A stretch of 64,000 nt of DNA from Cyathus striatus (GCA_025738555.1 JAOVFP010000024.1:1-64000); one strand, 5' to 3'. Shown: positions 48,224 to 59,436, counted from the stretch's first letter. A program made the numbers and translations. Notes: generated by a model from the letters alone, not told the origin.

Positions 48224-49330
48224 ATGGCGCCAATCGTCTTTAATGTTGATGCTGTGAGACTATATTAATCGTGAAACTGTTGGCCGTCGCTGATACTGTG
48301 ATACGACCCGTTGCACCTGATGCAAACCTGATGCTTAGATTTTGTTCGACATGGATGGGTCTGTTGCCGGTCGTTGTGGCAGTTTTCTCTCAGGTTACTT
48401 ACTGCGCTTGTCCTACACATCACAGCACGCTTATAGACTCAACTCCTGGGGTATTAAAAGCTTGGAACACCTTTGCAAAAGACTATCGCCTGGGTGATTC
48501 ATTAACTATCGCTCACGCTACTCACGGGAGACGATTATATGATACGCTCAAAGAGTACTGTGGAATTGAAGATGAGGCCGAGTTACTGGTATGACGAACC
48601 ATCCACTGATTTTGAAAGCGAAAAAATATGCTACTCGCTTTATTGTACAGCGAGAAGTAGACCGATTTGAAGATGAAGTCATACAAGGCGGCCCTTTGAT
48701 TCTTCCTGGTGTGGTTGAGCTTCTCTCACAAGTTCGTAGTTTACAGCACCATTCGGTTACCCTTCATCAATCTATTATTCCCAGCTCAATGATTCTTCGA
48801 TCCCTTGGACAATTGTTACATCTGGTGCGAATACTCCTATTATAAAGTAACGAGTAGTAGTATAAACTCACGTCACAGCTTCCAATAAATACGCTCCTCG
48901 CGCGTTAGAATGTGCAGGAGTGCCACTCCCTTCTTTACCATTCATTACGTCGAACGATGTCTCTCGCGGAAAACCACATCCCGATCCCTATTTATCCGGG
49001 GCTTCCACTTGTGGAGTAGAGGCCAAAAAATGTGAATATACTTATATTGGGTTCACATGTATGCGCTGACCTCCCATTTTTAGGCCTTGTGGTAGAAGAT
49101 GCAGTTTCGGGTCTGAAGTCTGGTCGGGCAGCTGGCTCCACTACACTTGCAGTTTGTACCTCTACAGCCAGACACGTTCTTCTCGGATCAGATGCCAGCC
49201 CCGACTATGTAGTGGACGACTTAACGAAGTAAGTACGTCCAAAGTATTGAGCATCGCAACGCGTAATATATATATAACTAGAGTGAAAGTCAGCAAAATA
49301 AGTACCGGCATTGAAATCACATTGATGTGA
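48224..49330 (+). CDS. GPP1: HAD-family glycerol-3-phosphatase-like enzyme
   Basis: A cytosolic haloacid-dehalogenase phosphatase, related to yeast Gpp1/Gpp2 (glycerol from glycerol-3-phosphate) and to DOG phosphatases. Eight exons: 48224-48253, 48339-48358, 48426-48588, 48651-48731, 48785-48824, 48879-49031, 49084-49228 and 49282-49330. Joined motifs: MAPIVFNVDA-ILFDMDG-TLIDSTPGV (motif I, catalytic Asp pair, over three exons); HATHGRRLYDTL; RFEDEVIQGGPLILPGVVELL; WTIVTSASNKYAP (motif II); SNDVSRGKPHPDPYL (motif III Lys); and LVVEDAVSGLKSGRAAGS (motif IV). The 20-nt exon 2 is essential for the active site. The exact substrate is inferred from family only. Confidence 0.87.
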
Positions 49331-49502
49331 AGTTAGTATTCATGTATGTATATGGAATCAACGTCAACTATAAAATGTAAATTGCAATAGACAGCGTAGA
49401 TATCTTCACGGAGAGTTGTGATTGACAGCGCACTGCATTTGGTATTACAGGTACAACAACGATAAACGGTGGTATTAAGAACTAAGGTCACCCATTAGCA
49501 AA

Positions 49503-50388
49503 TTATTTTGATTCAGCTTCTTCAAGAGGAGGTGGACCATCATCATCGTCATCGGACTCGCCTTCCTCAGGACCTGATTCCGATGGACCACCAGCATTAA
49601 GACCACCAGCACCACCCATCTGCGCCATCATCTGCACAAAAGTTAATCAGATCGGAGACGATACAAGCAAAAGCAAAAATCACCTTTTCGAAGTCCATGC
49701 CGCCCATGCCGCCCATTCCACCCATTCCACCCATGCCACCCATGCCACCCATGCCACCCATACCGCCCATACCACCCATTCCCTCCATACCTTCCATGTC
49801 TTCATCGACTCCTGGGTTCTCAGTACCCTCTTGTTCATCCTCGTCCACCCATTTGCTAAAATCGGTCTTGATGAATGCGTTTTTGACCTTTTCCTTTGTT
49901 AGACGTGGCCAATACTCTGCCTTCTTCTCTTTCTTGCGAAGGACAAGATAGAACGAGCGTGAGGTTAATCGCTTTGAGGAAAGCTGATAAATTTTAAGAA
50001 TTTGAGGCATCAGCAATACGATCATTGAAATTTGTCAGATGCATACCTCCGGATCGACTTCGGCATAAAAATCGATATCGAAAGCGTACTCTTTTTCTGC
50101 AATGCCCTTTGATTCACTGTGACAAGATCAGATAAAGAAAAGAAGCAAAAAAAGGGACTATAAACGTACTCGCCGGCCTTGGTCTTAAAAGATATCGAAG
50201 TCGGGGTGAGGCTGTAAACCAAAGAGGACTCTTGTACGTCGGGGAGATTTACAGTTATAAAGAGGGCATTCTTCACGAGACGCGTTGATTAGATCGCGAA
50301 AACGAACGACAAGGGAGAATGTACGAACCTTAGCGTCATCTGACTCGGAGCTGCGTTGAGCCCAAAGAACTTCTGGGTGCTGAATCAT
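49503..50388 (-). CDS. SBA1: HSP90 co-chaperone p23 / SBA1
   Basis: A co-chaperone that binds ATP-bound Hsp90 and slows its cycle. The CS domain starts MIQHPEVLWAQRSSESDDAK-NALFITVNLPD. It continues SLVYSLTPTSISFKTKAGE, KEYAFDIDFYAEVDPE, RSFYLVLRKKEKKAEYWPRLTKEK, and the Hsp90-contact end FIKTDFSKWVDEDEQE. The acidic tail follows, with nine GGM units and then DDDDDGPPPLEEAESK. Short introns separate the five or so exons. The ATG at 50388 directly precedes the conserved HPEVLWAQR. Confidence 0.93.
49690..49790 (-). repeat. 9-bp coding repeat (Gly-Gly-Met)
   Basis: Tandem 9-bp units encode MEGMEGMGGMGGM... in the SBA1 tail. Gly/Met repeats are common in fungal p23 tails, but the number here is high. 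Confidence 0.85.
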
Positions 50389-50621
50389 GGCGTTGAGGGT
50401 GTGGCGAAAGTGAAAGAGAATGGGGTGAACAGGTGTTGAGGAAGAGAGGAATATACTTATAGGAAGGGTCGAACCCTCCAGAAAGTTCACGGCGTGTGAG
50501 GATCATCTGCGGCAATGTCCGGATCTCGAAGAATTCGCTAAGGTTCTCAAGGATTCCTCGCGCCTGACGTCCCACTTGCTGTCGGCGCTGAATCTACGCT
50601 CTACTGAACGTTTAAACAGCT

Positions 50622-51512
50622 ATGTGGTACGCCGTTTCCCTGGTATGAATCCATATCTCTGACGTGCATCGGCTGCTCAAGGTGTACACGCTGGTTTCTC
50701 CCTCTCCTCTTGCTCCCCATTCCTACTGCATCTCCCTATTTCTTGTTATTGTTTCTCTTCTCCTTGACACTGCATGCAAAACCATGGTCCGTTACTTTTC
50801 CTATTCGTAACATCGATCATTGCCTAACCTATCCTTTTCTCTTAGCTTCTATTGTATCGTCCTACTTACAACGCTTTTCATATCATCTTGCTACTGGCAG
50901 CCCTTTCCATTGGACACACCTCTTTCGATACCCTGGTCAACCAATATCTCCACTTTTGCTGATGCTCTCCGGGCCTCTCTAGCCCCCGACTATCCCCGCC
51001 CGTTCCCAACTGTCATACGAGCGGTGGATCGTTGCTGGTGCGACTTTTCTGCCGGAAACTTCTTCGAACCGTTCAATATATCCAACTGGGAGCATGCTAG
51101 TGTTCAGAAATTGAAGGCTGAATTGGAGCATCAACCTGGCAGCGGGGTTTCGGATGCGTCGGACGGGAGCGAAGCGGTCAGTGTATCTAATGCAGAAGCG
51201 TCACACACAGTTCAACTGAGCATGGCTGCTTCCGATGATTCTTCCAAGCTTGGTTTCTCGGATTCTTGGAATTCATGGGGTCGACTCCCTTCTTTCAATC
51301 TGCGCAAAGTGATATCTCTGCCTGGGTTATTTGTTTCATTGAGTGCTTCAACGGACGATACAGCGAGCCACAGTAGCTCGATAAAAATACCGACACAAGA
51401 GAGTCACGGAGAGACGATGCCCGACGATGAGCATGGGTTGTCTTTTGTTCGCAAAGACTATGATTTGCGGCGTTATGGCTTGGAGTTGGTCGTTGACTTG
51501 GGGTGGAGCTAG
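50622..51512 (+). CDS. Hypothetical protein with hydrophobic N-terminus
   Basis: A consistent three-exon model is ATG TG, intron (donor GTACGC at 50627), then WFLPLLLLPIPTASPYFLLLFLFSLTLHAKP, a second intron (about 50785-50839), then FYCIVLLTTLFISSCYWQ. The N-terminus therefore has two strong hydrophobic segments. The rest is soluble: FADALRASLAPDYPRPFPTVIRAVDRCWCDFSAGNFFEPF, a Ser-rich linker, and the end YDLRRYGLELVVDLGWS. I do not recognise the family. An alternative reading (LLLYRPTYNAFHIILLLAALSIGHTSFDTLVNQYLHF) also looks protein-like and would need a 1-nt change in a T4 run at 50954-50957. Confidence 0.6.
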
Positions 51513-51817
51513 TCAAATAGATGTATTGTTATTATTTTCACGAATGAAAACAAGTTGACCTTGAGCTTGAAAGTCTGAAAGTTGAAGTAAACTTCAAGTA
51601 ATGCATGCTTATGATGCGTAAATTAGAGCCGAGAATTGTCGTGGGAATATATTGCAAGTCGGATCGACCGGCGCCTGTTCCAAAAGTTATTCTCCGCCGT
51701 CCGGGCAGGTAACTGCTGCTGAAAGCGACTGCAAACTCACTACTTACGAGCACTGAGGACCCTCCATTCCTTCTACCTCTATTTCACCGCCTCGTTTCTG
51801 GACATCTCCTGCTCAGC
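51513..51817. other. Upstream region of the MDV1-like gene
   Basis: A 305-bp gap between the 3' end of the hypothetical gene and the next start. Nothing beyond a CT-rich leader (51755-51810) was recognised. Confidence 0.4.
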
Positions 51818-54411
51818 ATGAGTGCCAGCTCCAGCAGGCCATCTGGAGAATCAAAACGTGCTGCTCATTCGTCTACAGACCCAACACCCAACAACCTGCC
51901 TCCCAATGGGCCCAGTAAACTCGAGCTTGTACAAAAAGCTTTCCTTGCTCCATTTACACACAAAAAGACAGACTCTACAAGGATTCTATCCGATCGTTTG
52001 TCTCCTACTTGCTCTACGCCTCTCACTGCTAACAATCCTATAGTAGCTCCAGTGATTATGACTCCTCGTATGATGACTTCTGCTGCAACCATTTCATCTA
52101 GATCAAATTCTTCTCTTGGGACTAGCCGTATATCTGGCTCTCGTCTGGATTTTGCAACTCTAGGGCGTGCCCCCCTCAAGCTTGGACTCGGTTCACGGCG
52201 GATAACATCTCGCGACTTACAAATAGTGGAAGCGACAGATGAACTCCTTGAAGCGGAGGTTCCAGAGCCAGAGGGAGTTGCTTCCGATGTTAGCCTTCTT
52301 CGAGGATTCAACGCCACCATTCCCAGCGCTGACCAGAGTCGGTCACGAAGGAGGCGAACCAGAACAGTGAACACTCCACGACTTGGGCTCAAGAGGCTCG
52401 GAATGGCTGCTAGAGGCTTAATGATGGACGAAGATGAATATGAAGATCAAATTTCCTGTAGTGAGGATGACGCACATTCGGTCTCTCCAGCAGATTCGGC
52501 ACGAAGGTTCAAAAGGCGCACGCGTGAAAGCTTGAGTACATCTAAGAAGCTTGGAAAGGAGGAACTCACACGGCAGACAAAGGAAATTCAACGTGATAAA
52601 GAAAATCTTCATGTCCGAAGGGTATGGTTTCCTGTGTGTTCCTGCCCAGATCCAACTCATTTTAGAGCAATTAGAGCCTCATTAATAATGAAATCGCCGA
52701 AATTACACATAAGATTGAAGCTTTGGACACAATACGCGCAAAGCTGGAGGCCGACCTTCTCAAGTTGCAAGAAGATGAGTTGGAACTTGACGACGAATGT
52801 TAGTGTTCTAATAGGTTTCTTTGGACGCTATATTGACGTTATGTATACAGTAGAAGGCGTGAAGGAGCGGATCCAATTTGAACAATCTACGGTACGATTA
52901 CATGATACAGATCATGCGCATCCTCTTTACAGCTCTCGAAGGAAGAAAGGTACGCTGCGTTTGGCCGCCTCTTTCGTCAGCTTGAATTCGAAAATATTGT
53001 AGGACCAGCTTTCCTCCCCTCCGAGCATGATGAACTCCCCCCTGGCGTTGCATTCATGGTTAGTTTATTTCGTAGTGATGTTATTGCCAATGCCAACAAA
53101 AGAAACCGCAGACTTTGGATAACCACGGCTCTGCTATAACAGCGTTAGACTTCTCTGAGCCATATGGGACGCTAGTCACGGCTTCACAAGATGATTCAGA
53201 TCTCCGCGTGTGGGACCTTTTGTCGGGTAGAGAAATTGGTCGACTAAAGGGCCATAAAGGAGCAATCAAATGTATGCAGGTAGAAGATCACGTTTGCCTA
53301 ACAGGAAGCGAAGATGGCAATATCAATGTATGGGATCTTCGAAAGGTCGACGATGACGAATGGGCAGACGATGAATTCGTTGCTCTCAGTGATGTTGCCG
53401 AGGAAGATGAAGATGATGAGGAAAAAGAGTGGATTAAAAACCGAAAACCTTCAACGGAGACAAATAAAGCATCCATAGGTCCTCTCGTCAAAGCCTTGGA
53501 AGGACACACGAAGGCTGTTACTGCGTTATACTTTGAGGATCAGTGTCTGGTGTGTACCTGTCGTAATATATTTGTTGCGGATTTTAACCTGAGTGCAAGG
53601 TTACCGGTGCATCGGACAAAACTCTAAGACAGTGGGATTTGACTACTGGACAATGCGTTATGACTATGGATATTTTATGGGCTATATCTCATGCATCATC
53701 ATCAATTCCTGGAGCAGCCTTACCAAGTCATCTTTTTACTGGTGCTGCAGCTGCAGCTGGAACTTTTGCCATTCCAACACCCCCTCGCGCAGACGGAAGC
53801 TGGGATATGTACAACGAATTTGTCGGTGGCGTACAGTTCTGGGGATATGGTCTTGTGAGCGGCAGCGGGGATGGCGCGGTTCGCATGTGGGACAGTACGC
53901 ATAATATTATTACAACATTTTTAGGTCTTAACATATTGCTAGTGCGTACTGGTCAAGCTCATCGAACTTTACTGGGGCATACTGGACCTGTGACGTGTCT
54001 TCAGTTCGATGAAATTCACATCGCTAGTGGTAGTCTTGACAAAACTATAAAGGTATGTTCTGGCATTAACATGAACAAACATTCTTATATATTGTAATTA
54101 GGTATGGGATCTTCGTACAGGTGGCATATTTGAGACTATCAAATACGATCACGCTGTTACGGCTTTGCAGTTTGATACCAGGAAAATTGTAGCTGCAGCA
54201 GGTGATAACGGAATAAAGGTTAGTATTCTTTCTCTTTCTCATATATATATGTATACCATCAAGTTCAATCCAGGTTTATAATCGTACGAGTATGCAGCAC
54301 TCGACTTTAGTTACCAATGGACACACGAAACCTGCGGAAAAGCTTCGCTACATGGACAGATATCTAGCGACCGGTAGCCGGGACTGTACAGTTAAAATAT
54401 GGTCTTTATAA
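51818..54411 (+). CDS. MDV1: Mitochondrial division WD40 adaptor (MDV1/CAF4-like)
   Basis: An outer-membrane adaptor that links Fis1 to the dynamin Dnm1 in mitochondrial fission. The N-terminal region contains LVQKAFLAPF, an RI/FATLGRAPLKLG stretch and LKRLGMAARGLMMDEDE. A central coiled coil follows (EELTRQTKEIQRDKENL, then ITHKIEALDTIRAKLEADLLKLQEDELELDDE). Seven C-terminal WD repeats include LVTASQDDSDLRVWDL, CLTGSEDGNINVWDLR, SGSGDGAVRMWD, ASGSLDKTIKVWDLRTG and LATGSRDCTVKIWSL. The order (N-terminal helices, coiled coil, WD40 with an acidic insert) matches Mdv1. The start at 51818 is the first ATG of the open frame; the stop is 54409-54411. About seven introns. Confidence 0.88.
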
Positions 54412-54681
54412 TTGTATACACACTTAAACAATTACTTTAATAGTGTGACTCCTGTGTGATCTATTGTGACACTGACATTGACAGTGATCAATAAAAGTCT
54501 GACCGTGACATTGTTATAGATTGTTACTGTGGCGCTTGAAGCTGGTTAACGGTCACATGACGAGAACGCGCTCGTTGTTTAACTTTGAGACTTAGACTAA
54601 GTACTAGTACTACTTAATTTGTACGCACACCTTCCCGTTCAATTCCGTTCCTTACAAATTTTATACTCCAAGTATCACCAA

Positions 54682-56569
54682 ATGGCACTGGCAATGCAAA
54701 GAACTTCTTTTTGTGATATTGTTCCTGATAGCGAAGAAGAAATACTCTTGTAAGAGATACTCAAAGCATTTCACTTTGAACTTGTTGCCGCCAACTTTCA
54801 ACTCAACAGCATTACTAGGCCTGCATTGAGTGGGTTAGAAGTCATTGAAATATCTTCCGACGAGGAGAGTCTGAAGTAAGTACTAAATATTTGTTCCCCC
54901 CGAACCATTTTGACTGACGGTATTATTGTATTATCTAGTGGCATTCCTGGTACTAATCCCTATCTAGGGATTCTTTCGCATTATCTCATCATTTCGTGCC
55001 TTGCAGCGTATGCGAAGTCGCAAACTTTGTCCAGCCCTCTTAATACGGTATCCACGCCTAAGGCAAACAGTCGCAAGGAGCGTTCTTTCCAGCCACCGCC
55101 ATGCGGCGAAGTTATCGAACTTTCAGATAGCTCTGTCGAGATAGTCCCTCCTGCTCAGAAAAGCCGCAAAACTACACGTCCACCGATAATCGAGAGTGAT
55201 GATGACGACGATGCAATATTATTACTGTACGCAGACTCAGTTTAGACTTGCATTCTGTTGCAGCTAGTTTATCCACAGGAATGACCCTCACAGAGGAAGA
55301 AAGCCTATCGTTACTGCAGGTGATTATTTACAACGGTAACGGATAACAGGTATTATATCACCATATAACAGGTACATCCTCAACTTCCCGGAAGCTTATA
55401 CCCCCTAGAAGTGAGCGGAAGAATGCGCCGCCTGTTGGCCATTCAAGTAAAAAAGTGAAATACACAGAGGAAGAGACGAGACGCAGACAATATGCACAGA
55501 AACTATTCGACGAACTTAATAGAGACGTCTTTGCGAATGAGCTTCCGCGAGATACGAAGCTTGTTTGGAACAAGCGTCTTCTTTCTACGGCCGGACGTGC
55601 AAAGTGGCACCGGTACAGTCGCATGTGCCTCTGTATGCACTAGATTTGCTCAATTAATTGGATTCCTTAGCTCCCGAGATGGCTCGCAAACAACTGAAAT
55701 TGAATTAGCTGAAAAAATCTTAGATTGCGACGGTGAATCTATAGAACATTTCTGAAGACTTACCATTACTTACTTGCCTGCAGAAAGGATCAGAATACAC
55801 TTTCACACGAAATGTGTCATTTGGCATGCTGGATAATTGACAAAAATTTGAAAGAGAGTCATGGCAAGCTTTGGAAAAACTGGTGCGTACTTATCCGAGA
55901 ATCTCTCCATTGTATTCTCATTATTCATTCCGTTGAAACTTGAAAAGGGCACTACGGGTCATGAATCGTCACGTCGAAATTAAAATATCAGTGAGCCCGT
56001 TTTACTGGTGTGCTCTATTTCTATAACATACCATTTTAGACACGACATACTTACGAAATAACGTATCCGTTTCGATGGGGTGAGTAACTCACCATAAAAT
56101 ATTATTTGCCCCAGTCTCATCATTATCACCATCATCATCTTAGAATGCAAAAATTGTTCGAAAATGTAAGTTAAGATATATATTTTGATTTACAACAACT
56201 TCATTAGATCTTCGCTAGCTACGGGAGATTTAGCAAGTCTATCCGACCCGAGGAAGTTGGTGCGCAGATACATATTCAAATTAGATGTGGTTAACATTTA
56301 TGCCATTGATCTCGACAGTATGCGGTGTTTGTAAAGAAGGATCGTTATATCCGCTGTTCGAGACACGAAACCGGACTCCTGGCACACCTCGCGTATCAAG
56401 TATGGCAGCTGCAAAACAACAAGGAAAGTTCCATTTCTACACATTTTCAGTGGGTATTCATATATATGTAACCATAGCAGGTTCTCCAAGCATTGTAACT
56501 ATTTCTGGGATTCCCAACGTCGACTTTCTGGCTACCATCTTGAACAAAACTCATATTAATAGTACTTAG
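54682..56569 (+). CDS. SprT-like metalloprotease (GCNA/ACRC-like)
   Basis: A probable nuclear zinc protease acting on DNA-protein crosslinks. The disordered N-terminus has acidic SUMO-interaction-like motifs (VIEISSDEES, VIELSDSSVEIV, PPIIESDDDDDAILLL). The SprT domain follows: RRRQYAQKLFDELNRDVFANELP, LVWNKRLLSTAGRA, the catalytic helix ITLSHEMCHLACW (HEMCH, an HExxH), and GKLWKNW-ALRVMNRHVEI. A zinc-ribbon-like end is CKNCSKIYGR...VVCGVCKEGSLYPLFETRNRTPGTPR. At least ten short introns. The last exon (GSPSIVTISGIPNVDFLATILNKTHINST) is the least certain; no HMG-box tail was found. Start ATG 54682. Confidence 0.8.
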
Positions 56570-56800
56570 AAACTAGACTGTGACGTTCTTTTCTTACGTT
56601 TTTTTGCAGTAGAATGAAGAGGTCGTTTAGTATCCTTTATTGACTAAGTATAAGTGATCAAAATACCTTTCAACGAACAATTTGCTCTCGTTCTAGATAC
56701 AGTCGCTTAGACTGCTAGCTAGTACTTAGTGCAGTAACTTAAGTTTAAGTGTAGCATCACTCCTTATATTGGCTTATTTGCTTCTAAGTGCTAAGTAATA

Positions 56801-56980
56801 AGGCTCAGTTCGGATACAAGAATACGGGCGTATTATCGTCGTATTTTTAATTTGATGGGAATACCATCAAAGACCCTGGCTTTGGTAAGATGCTAACGTA
56901 AGAGTCAGTTCAAAATAATATGGTCGTATTTTCAGTTTGACGAGAATGCCATCAAAGTCCCAGGGTCCATTTTTGGTAAA
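56801..56980. repeat. Degenerate direct copy of the MITE end
   Basis: The segment 56801-56889 (CTCAGTTCGG...TATTTTTAATTTGATGGGAA...TTTGGTAAG) is a diverged direct repeat of 56900-56980, which itself runs into the left arm of the neighbouring MITE. This suggests an older, partly deleted copy beside a younger one. Confidence 0.6.
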
Positions 56981-57503
56981 GCCGCGCTACCGACTGATTT
57001 GTGCCGACGGCGCCAATTGACAGAGCTCTGTCACTTCACTTTTCCCATCAACGCTGCTCTTCCTCTTCCTCCCACTCATTGCACTAATATGTGCACTATA
57101 TACTACATGACATATGTATGAGAATTAAAAGTAAAATAAATAATAGCTGGGCTAAAAATAAAAGAGATGTGTGCTCACTAGTGCTCACCATTGAGCACAT
57201 CATAGTATATGCAAGGCTCAAAAGCATTGTTTATTGGAATTCAATTGAGATTAGCACATGTAATACATTTTGTCATGCATGAAAAAACACACAACAAGCT
57301 ATGATACAGTATATATTCAAAGTGGTAAGCTGGACTTGGTCAGGAGAAGGTGAGTGGGAGGATGAAGAGCAGCAACGGTGTTGAAGGGAAAGGTGAAGTG
57401 ACAGAGCTCTGTCAATTGGCGCCGTCGGCACAAATCAGTCGGTAGCACGGCTTTACCAAAAATGGACCCTGGGACTTTGATGGCATTCTCGTCAAACTGA
57501 AAA
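56929..57503. mobile_element. MITE with about 150-bp inverted arms and TA flanks
   Basis: The left arm (56929 to about 57085) and right arm (about 57347-57503) are long inverted repeats beginning TTTTCAGTTTGACGAGAATG and ending with its complement. Perfect stretches exceed 40 bp, with a few small indels toward the centre. The dinucleotide TA flanks both ends (56927-56928 and 57504-57505), as for Tc1/mariner-type insertions. The central 260 bp is AT-rich and non-coding. It is 575 bp long and carries no transposase. Confidence 0.85.
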
Positions 57504-57507
57504 TATG

Positions 57508-57602
57508 TCCAGCCTCATCAACGGTCTCCGCACAAATACAAGGCTAATAAGGTTGGGTTAGGTTTGAGCATGCTCAAATGGACGTGGAGCAGTCGAGCCG
57601 CT
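57508..57602 (+). repeat. 95-bp direct repeat, copy 1
   Basis: Starts TCCAGCCTCATCAACGG, just after the MITE, and ends AGTCGAGCCGCT. It matches 57978-58072 with about eight substitutions and no indels. It contains the palindrome GTTTGAGCATGCTCAAA. Likely a terminal or subterminal repeat of a mobile element. Confidence 0.8.
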
Positions 57603-57977
57603 GGGCGGGTGGGAACTGCTCCGCGATTTTACCTTGATTCACACAGAGATCATCGATATCCAGTGTATTATATTACACTTGATTTATAAAATCAAAGAAC
57701 AAGACAGTGCGACATTAAACTAAGCTATAGACCTTGACTCATGGTCCTTCAATAATACTGAATAATTCATCAAAAGCTGGGGATCAGGGAGGGAGGGAAT
57801 AAAAAACAAATATAACTAGAATACAGAGACTAGAATTGAGGATGTTGAGACAAGTGTTCGCGCAAATGGTGAGTGATGAGAGGAGAGAAGCGACGCAAAT
57901 GAAAAAGGCTTGAGCCGCGACCTTGCTCAGCTGGACGCCGGATGCCGGATATATTCATAGCCGGCATCCTTGCTCAA

Positions 57978-58072
57978 TCCAGCCTTGTCAATGGTCTCCG
58001 CGCAAATACAAGGCTAATAAGGTTGGGTTAGGTTTGAGCATGCTCAAACGGACGCGGAGCAGTCGAGCCGCT
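57978..58072 (+). repeat. 95-bp direct repeat, copy 2
   Basis: Second copy of the repeat at 57508-57602, 470 bp downstream and 65 bp from the stop of the tyrosine recombinase gene. The 57603-57977 interval shows no gene. Its proximity suggests the repeats belong to the recombinase-bearing element. Confidence 0.8.
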
Positions 58073-58136
58073 TACCCATAAAACAACACCAAGAACAACC
58101 GTGGCGCGACTGCACAGCCAACCCAACCAACTGATA

Positions 58137-58846
58137 CTATACTGACACTGCCAATCCTCCTATATGGCGTGAAACCACCAGTTCAAAGGACCGAATATAA
58201 GCTTCATATGCCAAAGACTTCCAGCGACCAGCCAATCGGACAATTTCAGGGTCCACTTTCTGCGCCAGGAAAAAAGAAGCACCACCAATGCGAAAGGAAT
58301 GTCTGAACGTTGTCCCAAAACCATTGGCAGTCATTATTCCATTTAAAAAGGATATAGCCGATGTCTTCACTAGAGGTCTGACGTCCCCTAAGCTATCCCA
58401 CCAGCTGAACAAAGGTTCCGGTAACTCAGAAGGAACCACCCTCTTCATATTCAACAAAGCTTGCACTGGGCATAAATCCGAATTTTGAGCTGCCAGTACT
58501 ATTGACTGAACCTCGCCTGTTGCCGCTGTCTTTGCCGCTGGAAGATTTAATCGCGCGAAAAGTTTGTTATCTAAATCACGACCAAACTCGAGATCAGAAC
58601 GCTTAAGGTGTTTTCTGCCATCGAATGCTCTACGAGAGGCCACTGTAACCTCACCAAACCGCATCATGCCCCAAAATGCACAAGTAGCAGCTGCCCAAAT
58701 ACATGCATGATAAGGCTGAGACAAAACTAATGAACTCTTCAAAACCTTCAGCATTTGGATTGTGAATGGAGGGCGCAAAGGTCTCCTGCGTAGGCCCAGC
58801 AAATTCTGTAAACCTCTCAAAGACCACTCGATGCGTTCCGAGTCTG
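58137..58846 (-). pseudogene. Tyrosine recombinase/integrase fragment, 5'-truncated by an LTR
   Basis: A catalytic domain of the phage-integrase/tyrosine recombinase superfamily, as found in Crypton- or DIRS-like fungal elements. Visible are the first catalytic Arg (FWGMMRFGEVTV), GHTLRH-like box II (GTTFRHSFRIGGASFF, H-x-x-R), GRWKS, and the nucleophile Tyr in YEAYIRSF. A helical SAM-like start (RPPFTIQMLKVLKSSLV) precedes them. The open frame runs upstream (SERIEWSLRGLQNLLG) into the LTR boundary at 58847, so the N-terminal half is missing. The remaining catalytic part has no stops, which indicates recent disruption or domestication. Confidence 0.8.
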
Positions 58847-59220
58847 TGTTAGCGACAGACGAGCAAAATACTCGAAGCCGAACTTAAACACTCGAACGTG
58901 AGAGAGAAATGAGTCTTATTGCTAATCTGGAATAAACTAGCACAAGAATAACGAACTACTGACTAGAAAGACCGTATTTATAGAAAAGAACCATGAAGTA
59001 ATCGCATGTACATTAACCTACACTACAACACATGTTACTGTGCTTTTACATTAAGAACTCATGTAATACGTATGGCCGAGCTGTGCAACTGTGCCCACAG
59101 TCATGATGAGTAACGTATGTTGATACGCATGGTGTCCGCATTGTAGGTCATGTGACTATCACATGACATAGATAAGATATGATTAGATAAAAAGATTAGA
59201 TAAGTGATGAAATCCTAACA
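58847..59220 (-). repeat. LTR (3' LTR of the minus-strand Ty3/gypsy element)
   Basis: 374 bp, with TGTTAG...CTAACA ends in both orientations. It is adjacent to a polypurine tract on the minus strand. It shares its start and much of its sequence with the LTR at 63725 onward, but with visibly many substitutions and indels. It interrupts the tyrosine recombinase frame. Confidence 0.85.
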
Positions 59221-59236
59221 TTACCCCCCTTTTAAG
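59221..59236 (-). other. Polypurine tract of the retroelement
   Basis: The minus strand reads CTTAAAAGGGGGGTAA immediately before the LTR, the expected plus-strand priming site of reverse transcription. The 59237-59436 interval between this tract and the pol stop shows no further gene. Confidence 0.8.
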
Positions 59237-59436
59237 AGTTGTGTCCTCACGACATTTCTATAGATTCTTCTGGTCGGGGTGGTTGTTCTTGGATTCGAAG
59301 GATTATACGAGGAATGTAATGACCGAGTATAAAAACAGCCATGCAGAGGATGAAGATGACAATAACATAAATCAAAAGAGTGATGTTGTTTGAAAGCATT
59401 TCGAATAATTATTGCTTCAAACGATTTTGTTTATAT

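Noticed and set aside
48339..48430. HAD phosphatase seemed to lack its catalytic DxDGT motif
   Set aside because: A 20-nt exon (48339-48358) spliced to 48426 restores ILFDMDG-TLIDS.
49697..49951. Open frame with PPMPPIPPMPP repeats on the plus strand
   Set aside because: It is the antisense shadow of the Gly-Gly-Met repeat in SBA1.
57091..57282. Small open frame inside the MITE
   Set aside because: AT-rich, Lys/Asn/Ile-biased, no similarity to a transposase, and within the non-coding centre between the inverted arms.
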